In this document: positions 14,332-18,580 of the stretch, in pieces
How the letters are laid out: each line of letters starts with the position of its first letter
Position numbering within the stretch: the stretch's first letter is position 1
NCBI GenBank assembly: GCA_016219075.1
Contig: JACRCJ010000184.1
Location: 1-18,580 of the forward strand
From: Deltaproteobacteria bacterium
GTDB lineage: Bacteria; Desulfobacterota; GWC2-55-46
Direction: 5' to 3'
Length of the DNA stretch: 18,580 nucleotides
Program-made: the position numbers and the translations under genes
Notes under the pieces: model-generated
Database searches by the model: none
What the model was told of the DNA's origin: nothing
What the model saw: the letters and a program-made list of their open reading frames with translations, nothing else

Positions 14332-14943
14332 ATGGACTCTTTCGAGACAGACGCCCGAACAAAAGGCTTCCACGCCGTAGCCGGAGTGGATGAGGCCGGA
14401 AGAGGCCCGCTGGCAGGCCCCGTAACGGCGGCCGCCGTCATATTCACATCCGTCCCGACGCGCCTCGGTATCAAAGACTCGAAGACCCTGTCTCCAAAAA
14501 AAAGAGCTTCCCTCGTATTCGATATTTACAGACACGCCGCTTCGGTCGGGGTGGGGTTTGTCTGGCCCGCGGAGATCGACAGAATCAATATCCTCAGGGC
14601 ATCGCTTAAGGCCATGGTCAAGGCCGTGGAGGGCCTCTCCGTAAGGCCCGAACTCCTCTTGATAGACGGCAACTTCCCGGTGGACTCGGAGATCGAGCAG
14701 AAACTGATAGTCTCCGGGGACTCGCTTTCGGTCTCGATAGCCGCCGCCTCGATAATAGCCAAGACCATTAGGGACAGGGTAATGGAGTCCTACGGCCTCT
14801 TATACCCCAGGTACAACTTCGCCCAAAACAAGGGCTACCCGACAAAAGAACACCTTGAGGCGCTTGAGCGGTTCGGCCCCAGCCCCATACACCGCTTAAG
14901 CTTCAGGGGCGTGCTGAAAAAAGAGAGCACGGAGCCCCTGTGA
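14332..14943 (+). CDS. rnhB: Ribonuclease HII
   Basis: 203 residues, normal length. Cleaves RNA-DNA hybrids, notably at single ribonucleotides in DNA. The acidic catalytic residues are D20 and E21 in GVDEAGRGPLAGP, D112 in LLIDGNFP and D130 in VSGDS. KDSKTLSPKKR and the late RYNFAQNKGYPTKEHLEAL and HRLSF motifs confirm the family. Start: the ATG at 14332 has no good Shine-Dalgarno and lies only 36 bases after the rplS terminator with no visible promoter, so expression may rely on readthrough or a weak promoter. It overlaps yraN by four bases. Confidence 0.96.
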   Translation: MDSFETDARTKGFHAVAGVDEAGRGPLAGPVTAAAVIFTSVPTRLGIKDSKTLSPKKRASLVFDIYRHAASVGVGFVWPAEIDRINILRASLKAMVKAVEGLSVRPELLLIDGNFPVDSEIEQKLIVSGDSLSVSIAAASIIAKTIRDRVMESYGLLYPRYNFAQNKGYPTKEHLEALERFGPSPIHRLSFRGVLKKESTEPL

Positions 14944-15305
14944 CAGACAAGTTAGCTGTGGGAAAAAGAGGAGAGGACGAGGCCGTAAGGTTCCTTAAGA
15001 AGAACGGCTATAAGATAATAGAACGGAACTACAGGTGCCGCCACGGCGAGCTGGACATCGTTGCGATGGACGGAGATATCATATCGTTCATCGAGGTAAA
15101 GACCAGGGCCACCGACAGGTTCGGCACCCCTGCCGGAAGCGTTGATGAGAGGAAGCAGAGGCACATCACGAAGGCTTCGATGACCTACATGGCGGAAAAG
15201 GGGCTCTACGATACGCCCGCGCGCTTCGATGTGGTGAGTGTCGAGTTATCAGGCGATGGCTTTAAGACCAGCGTCATAAAGGACGCGTTTGAGGCGGCGG
15301 AGTGA
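14940..15305 (+). CDS. YraN family (UPF0102) endonuclease-fold protein
   Basis: 121 residues, start GTG overlapping the rnhB stop (GTGA). The conserved core GKRGEDEAVRFLKKNGYKI and HGELDIVA, then FIEVKTR, carries a restriction-endonuclease-like PD-(D/E)xK pattern (E37, D39, E52, K54). Family members are linked by context to recombination or repair, but no firm reaction is established. Co-occurrence with rnhB is common and the overlap shows translational coupling. It ends before a convergent gene; a weak GGGCC/GGCCC hairpin (15323-15337) without a T-run is all that separates them. Confidence 0.92.
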   Translation: MTDKLAVGKRGEDEAVRFLKKNGYKIIERNYRCRHGELDIVAMDGDIISFIEVKTRATDRFGTPAGSVDERKQRHITKASMTYMAEKGLYDTPARFDVVSVELSGDGFKTSVIKDAFEAAE

Positions 15306-15351
15306 AGGAGTTGCCGGCATAAGGGCCGCTCTGGCCCGAATGCGCTCCCGG

Positions 15352-15873
15352 TCATCTGTACCACATCCCCGGCGCTTCACCCGGAGTGGTGTCAAAAGGC
15401 GAGCGGTCTATGAGGGGCACGGGCCTTATGGCCTTTTCCCCGGCCAGTTCGTTCTTCCTCGACTCGTTGAGATCCGTCAAAGAGGCCCCCTTAAGCTCCG
15501 TAAGCTTCCGTACGGTCTCCTGTACGCGCGCTCCGTCTGATAACGGCAGCCGTTTGTTGAGAGCGCCAACGGCGGCCAGGATGCGCCCGCTATATGAATC
15601 GACTATGTTGAAGGTGCGGCGGTACCTGATGTCTCCGGGGGCATGGGTCCATCCGAGTGTTTTAAGTTCATCTACGGCCTTTACCCTCTCTTCGGATAGG
15701 CTTTTCCGTAAGACTACGGTCTCTTTGGGGCCGAGTTTATCAAGAAGAGTGTTTGCTTCCACCTCAAAACCCTCGACTATATTGATGGCTGTTGATATGC
15801 TGTCCGCTAAGGCTGGAGCCGGGGTCGATAGGACGATTAAAAAAGCCGCGATCCGTCTGGTTTTCTTAAACAT
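15352..15873 (-). CDS. Predicted secreted protein, family not recognised
   Basis: 173 residues. The N-terminus is a classical signal peptide: basic MFKKTRR, hydrophobic core IAAFLIVLSTPAPA, and an Ala-Leu-Ala cleavage site after residue 23. The mature part is mostly soluble and charged, predicted largely helical, with no cysteines and no motif I can name (LDKLGPKETVVLRKSLSEER; GWTHAPGDIRYRRTFNIVDSYSG). The tail GEAPGMWYR is proline/glycine rich. It is likely periplasmic. It runs convergent to yraN and divergent from polA, with 57 bases to the polA start, so it is a single-gene unit. The longer frame on the opposite strand lacks these features and is a shadow. Confidence 0.7.
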   Translation of the reverse strand: MFKKTRRIAAFLIVLSTPAPALADSISTAINIVEGFEVEANTLLDKLGPKETVVLRKSLSEERVKAVDELKTLGWTHAPGDIRYRRTFNIVDSYSGRILAAVGALNKRLPLSDGARVQETVRKLTELKGASLTDLNESRKNELAGEKAIRPVPLIDRSPFDTTPGEAPGMWYR

Positions 15874-15930
15874 GATTGAAGTATACCTGAGCCCTGAGGG
15901 GCTGTCAATGCCGGGGGCCGCAAATCCATA

Positions 15931-18580
15931 ATGAATGAAAATTCAAAAAAAGGCAACGGGGACAGGCTCTTCATAATAGACGGCTCATCCCTCATATACA
16001 GGGCCTTTCACGCCATACCCGCTACATTTACGAACTCCAGGGGGATGCCGACAAACGCGGTCTACGGCTTCATACAGTCGCTACGGAAGATATTAAAGGA
16101 CTTCAAGCCCGGTTATATCGCCATAGCCTTCGATGTCAAGGGCCCGTCCTTCAGGCACGGGATCTTCACAGAGTACAAGGCCGAGCGCCCTCCGATGCCC
16201 GACCTTCTGAGTGTCCAGATACCTTACATAAAAAAGGCGGTTAAGGCCTTCAGGATACCGGCCCTCGAGATGCCGTCCTTTGAAGCCGACGACGTTATAG
16301 CCACCCTTGTAAAGAAGGTAGAATCCGATGAGGGGATAAGGGTGGCGGTCATTACCGGCGACAAGGACATGTACCAGCTCGTCGATGAGAAGACCGTGAT
16401 ACTCGACTACCTCACCGAAAAGGAGTACGGCCCCGGAGAAGTCGTTGAGAAGTTCGGGGTAGGCGCTACTCTTATCAGGGACATGATGGGGCTTGCCGGA
16501 GACTCCATAGACAATATACCAGGGGTCCCTGGGGTCGGCATAAAGACGGCGGCAAAGCTCATAAAAGAGTTCGGCACGCTTGAGAATATCTACGGGAACC
16601 TCGACTCCGTAAAGGGCGCTAAGTTAAAGGAAAACCTTAAGAACTTCAGGGACCAGGCCTTTTTATCAAGAGAACTCGCGACACTTCACCCAGATGTGCC
16701 CCTTGATTGCTCTCTCGATGACCTGAAGTACGAGGGCCCTGACTACAAGCTCCTGGAGCCGCTTTTAAACGAGCTCGACTTCAAAAAGATATTGACGGAG
16801 ATGCTCCCGGAGATGCCTGTTGGGAAGGAGGAGGGGACTGACTACAGGGCCGTTACGGATTTAAGCGGCCTCGACTCCATGATGCGGGCCATTAAAGCGA
16901 ACAGGAAGGTCTCCGTTACCCTGAGGATGACCGAAGAGGACTTCTCCGGGGAGTTACTGGGTATCTCAGTCGCCCTGGATGCCAAAAGGGCGTACTACAT
17001 ACCTGTGGGAGAGGGCGGGTTCGGCACAGAGACGCTTTCAATTTCAAGGGCTTTCAAGGAGTTCCTTGAGGACGGGTCGTACAGGAAAGAGACCGACAAC
17101 TCCAAATCACTCTACCTCTACTTCAAAAAGCGCGGGGTCGGCGTCTCTGGCGTCGGTCTCGACACCTCTTTAGCTTCGTACCTTCTGAACCCATCGAGGT
17201 CCGGCCATTCGATAGAGACGCTCGCTTACGAATTTTTAGGCTCCCACTTCGAGCCTGCGGTTAGCGAAGAACCGGTTGAATTAAGGGATTCCTACTGTAA
17301 AAAAGCGTGTTATATTTTTGAGTTAGCTGAAATACTTGATAAAAAGCTTGATGAAGAAAACCTCAAGCCGCTATACCTCGATATGGAGCTGCCGCTCTCC
17401 GGGGTGCTCGCCTCGATGGAGTTTTCAGGCGTCCGTGTGGACTCCGAAATGCTCAGGTCTCTTTCAAAAGAAATAGAGATAGACCTTGCTGACAACGAAA
17501 AGAAGATATACGCCGCCGCAGGGGTAGAGTTCAACATAAACTCCCCCAAACAGCTCTCTGAGGTCCTCTTCGAAAAGCTCAGGCTCAAGCCCGTTAAAAG
17601 GACCAAGACCGGTTTTTCCACAGACGAGGAGGTCTTGACCAGGCTTGCCGCGGAGCACGAGGTCCCGGCCCTCATTATCGCGTTCAGACAGTTATCAAAG
17701 CTCAAATCGACCTATGTAGACGCCCTGCTTGAGATAATAAACCCCTCTACAGGCCGTATACACACCTCTTTCAACCAGACGGTTACGGCAACAGGGAGGC
17801 TTTCAAGCTCGAGGCCAAACCTTCAGAACATCCCGGTAAGGAGCGAGGCGGCGGCCCGTATCCGGGAGGCGTTTGTTGCCGACGAGGGTTACACGTTCTT
17901 TTCCGCCGACTACTCCCAGATAGAGCTCAGGATCGTGGCGCACCTCTCCGAAGACCCGGTCTTCATAGACGCCTTCATGAAAGGCGAGGACATACATACG
18001 AGAACGGCGAGCGAGATATTCGGCATAATGCCCTCTCTTGTGACCCCGGAGATGCGCAGAAGAGCCAAGGCCATAAACTTCGGCATCATCTACGGCATGG
18101 GGCCTTACGGGCTCTCAACAGAGCTCGGGATCTCCATGAAAGAGGCCTCCGGGTACATAGACGACTACTTCGCCCACTACTCCACCGTAAAGGGCTTCAT
18201 AGACAGGACCATAGCCGAGGCCGCTGAACGCGGCTACACGGTGACGCTCTTCGGCAGGAGAAGGTTCATCCCCGAGCTTGGAAGCCCTGTAGAGTCCACG
18301 GCCCGTCTCGGAGCGCGTCTTGCCATAAACACCCCGATCCAGGGCACTGCCGCCGACATGATAAAGGCCGCCATGATCAGGATAGACAGGCTCCTTAAAG
18401 ACGGCGGTTTCAAGTCCCGGATGCTCCTTCAGATACACGACGAGCTCATATTCGAGGCCGCCGGCGGCGAGCTTGAGGTGTTGTCGGCGCTTGTAAAAAA
18501 GGAGATGGAGGGGGTCGTTAAGCTACGGGTCCCGGTCGAGGTAAACCTCAAGTACGGCACCAACTGGAGAACCGTTGAAT
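15931..18580 (+). CDS. polA: DNA polymerase I (3' end cut by window edge)
   Basis: The frame is open from ATG 15931 to the window end, 883 codons, lacking only the last few residues after YGTNWRTVE. The 5' nuclease domain (~17-290) shows DGSSLIYRAFHAIP, PSFEADDVIATLV, ITGDKDMYQLVDE and NIPGVPGVGIKTAAKL. The 3'-5' exonuclease-like domain (~315-470) has lost its metal-binding residues (the DxE position reads VTLRM near 327-331; the expected NLKYD region reads NSKSLYLYF near 390). The polymerase domain is intact: DYSQIELRI with D660, RRRAKAINFGIIYG (R709, K713, F717, Y721), and QIHDELIFE with D837. It repairs DNA and replaces Okazaki primers. A short 57-base divergent region precedes it; no clear promoter was seen there. 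Confidence 0.97.
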   Translation, partial: MNENSKKGNGDRLFIIDGSSLIYRAFHAIPATFTNSRGMPTNAVYGFIQSLRKILKDFKPGYIAIAFDVKGPSFRHGIFTEYKAERPPMPDLLSVQIPYIKKAVKAFRIPALEMPSFEADDVIATLVKKVESDEGIRVAVITGDKDMYQLVDEKTVILDYLTEKEYGPGEVVEKFGVGATLIRDMMGLAGDSIDNIPGVPGVGIKTAAKLIKEFGTLENIYGNLDSVKGAKLKENLKNFRDQAFLSRELATLHPDVPLDCSLDDLKYEGPDYKLLEPLLNELDFKKILTEMLPEMPVGKEEGTDYRAVTDLSGLDSMMRAIKANRKVSVTLRMTEEDFSGELLGISVALDAKRAYYIPVGEGGFGTETLSISRAFKEFLEDGSYRKETDNSKSLYLYFKKRGVGVSGVGLDTSLASYLLNPSRSGHSIETLAYEFLGSHFEPAVSEEPVELRDSYCKKACYIFELAEILDKKLDEENLKPLYLDMELPLSGVLASMEFSGVRVDSEMLRSLSKEIEIDLADNEKKIYAAAGVEFNINSPKQLSEVLFEKLRLKPVKRTKTGFSTDEEVLTRLAAEHEVPALIIAFRQLSKLKSTYVDALLEIINPSTGRIHTSFNQTVTATGRLSSSRPNLQNIPVRSEAAARIREAFVADEGYTFFSADYSQIELRIVAHLSEDPVFIDAFMKGEDIHTRTASEIFGIMPSLVTPEMRRRAKAINFGIIYGMGPYGLSTELGISMKEASGYIDDYFAHYSTVKGFIDRTIAEAAERGYTVTLFGRRRFIPELGSPVESTARLGARLAINTPIQGTAADMIKAAMIRIDRLLKDGGFKSRMLLQIHDELIFEAAGGELEVLSALVKKEMEGVVKLRVPVEVNLKYGTNWRTVE

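Noticed and set aside
15386..15931. 181-codon + strand frame opposite the secreted-protein gene
   Set aside because: The minus-strand frame has a classical signal peptide and sensible composition, whereas this one is Ser/Arg rich and runs into the polA start.

Overview
This window is a gene-dense bacterial chromosome segment of core housekeeping genes. There is no prophage, CRISPR array, insertion-sequence transposase, tRNA or rRNA that I can see. The coding DNA is GC-rich, with heavy use of ATA for isoleucine and AGG for arginine. The gene order ffh / rpsP-khpA-rimM-trmD / rplS / rnhB-yraN and the DUF721 (DciA-type) gene fit an uncultivated lineage near the former Deltaproteobacteria or the Nitrospirota. 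That placement is inference from codon style and synteny only.

Layout, left to right. (1) The C-terminal half of carB enters from the left edge. (2) A 414-base gap holds copy 1 of a structured dispersed repeat and a strong intrinsic terminator placed just before kup. (3) kup (potassium uptake) is followed closely by recG, which has an extra N-terminal region. (4) A 318-base gap has hairpins and a promoter candidate, then a DUF1015 gene and a TrmN6-like methyltransferase gene. (5) A palindromic MITE-like element sits exactly between the stop codons of that methyltransferase gene and a convergent DUF721 gene, which is coupled to a small membrane-protein gene. (6) A divergent intergenic region carries a very good sigma-70-type promoter reading into ffh. 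(7) Copy 2 of the dispersed repeat separates ffh from the translationally coupled rpsP-khpA-rimM-trmD cluster. (8) Copy 3 separates trmD from rplS, which has its own AT-rich promoter region and a strong terminator. (9) rnhB-yraN overlap by four bases. An unrecognised secreted-protein gene lies on the minus strand, and polA runs off the right edge.

Most genes serve information processing: ribosomal proteins S16 and L19, 16S maturation (RimM), two tRNA methyltransferases, SRP targeting (Ffh), DNA repair and replication (RecG, RNase HII, Pol I, DciA-like) and an RNA chaperone (KhpA). CarB (pyrimidine/arginine precursor) and Kup (K+ uptake) are the metabolic and transport exceptions.

The least ordinary content is non-coding. 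It comprises three co-oriented ~255-bp repeats with conserved internal hairpins (one showing paired base changes), a shorter hairpin module that also occurs outside those copies, the MITE-like element whose insertion can be reconstructed to the base, and the terminator in the kup leader. Two proteins carry notable departures from family motifs: Ffh (changed RPAA motif and a methionine-poor finger loop) and Pol I (lost proofreading residues).
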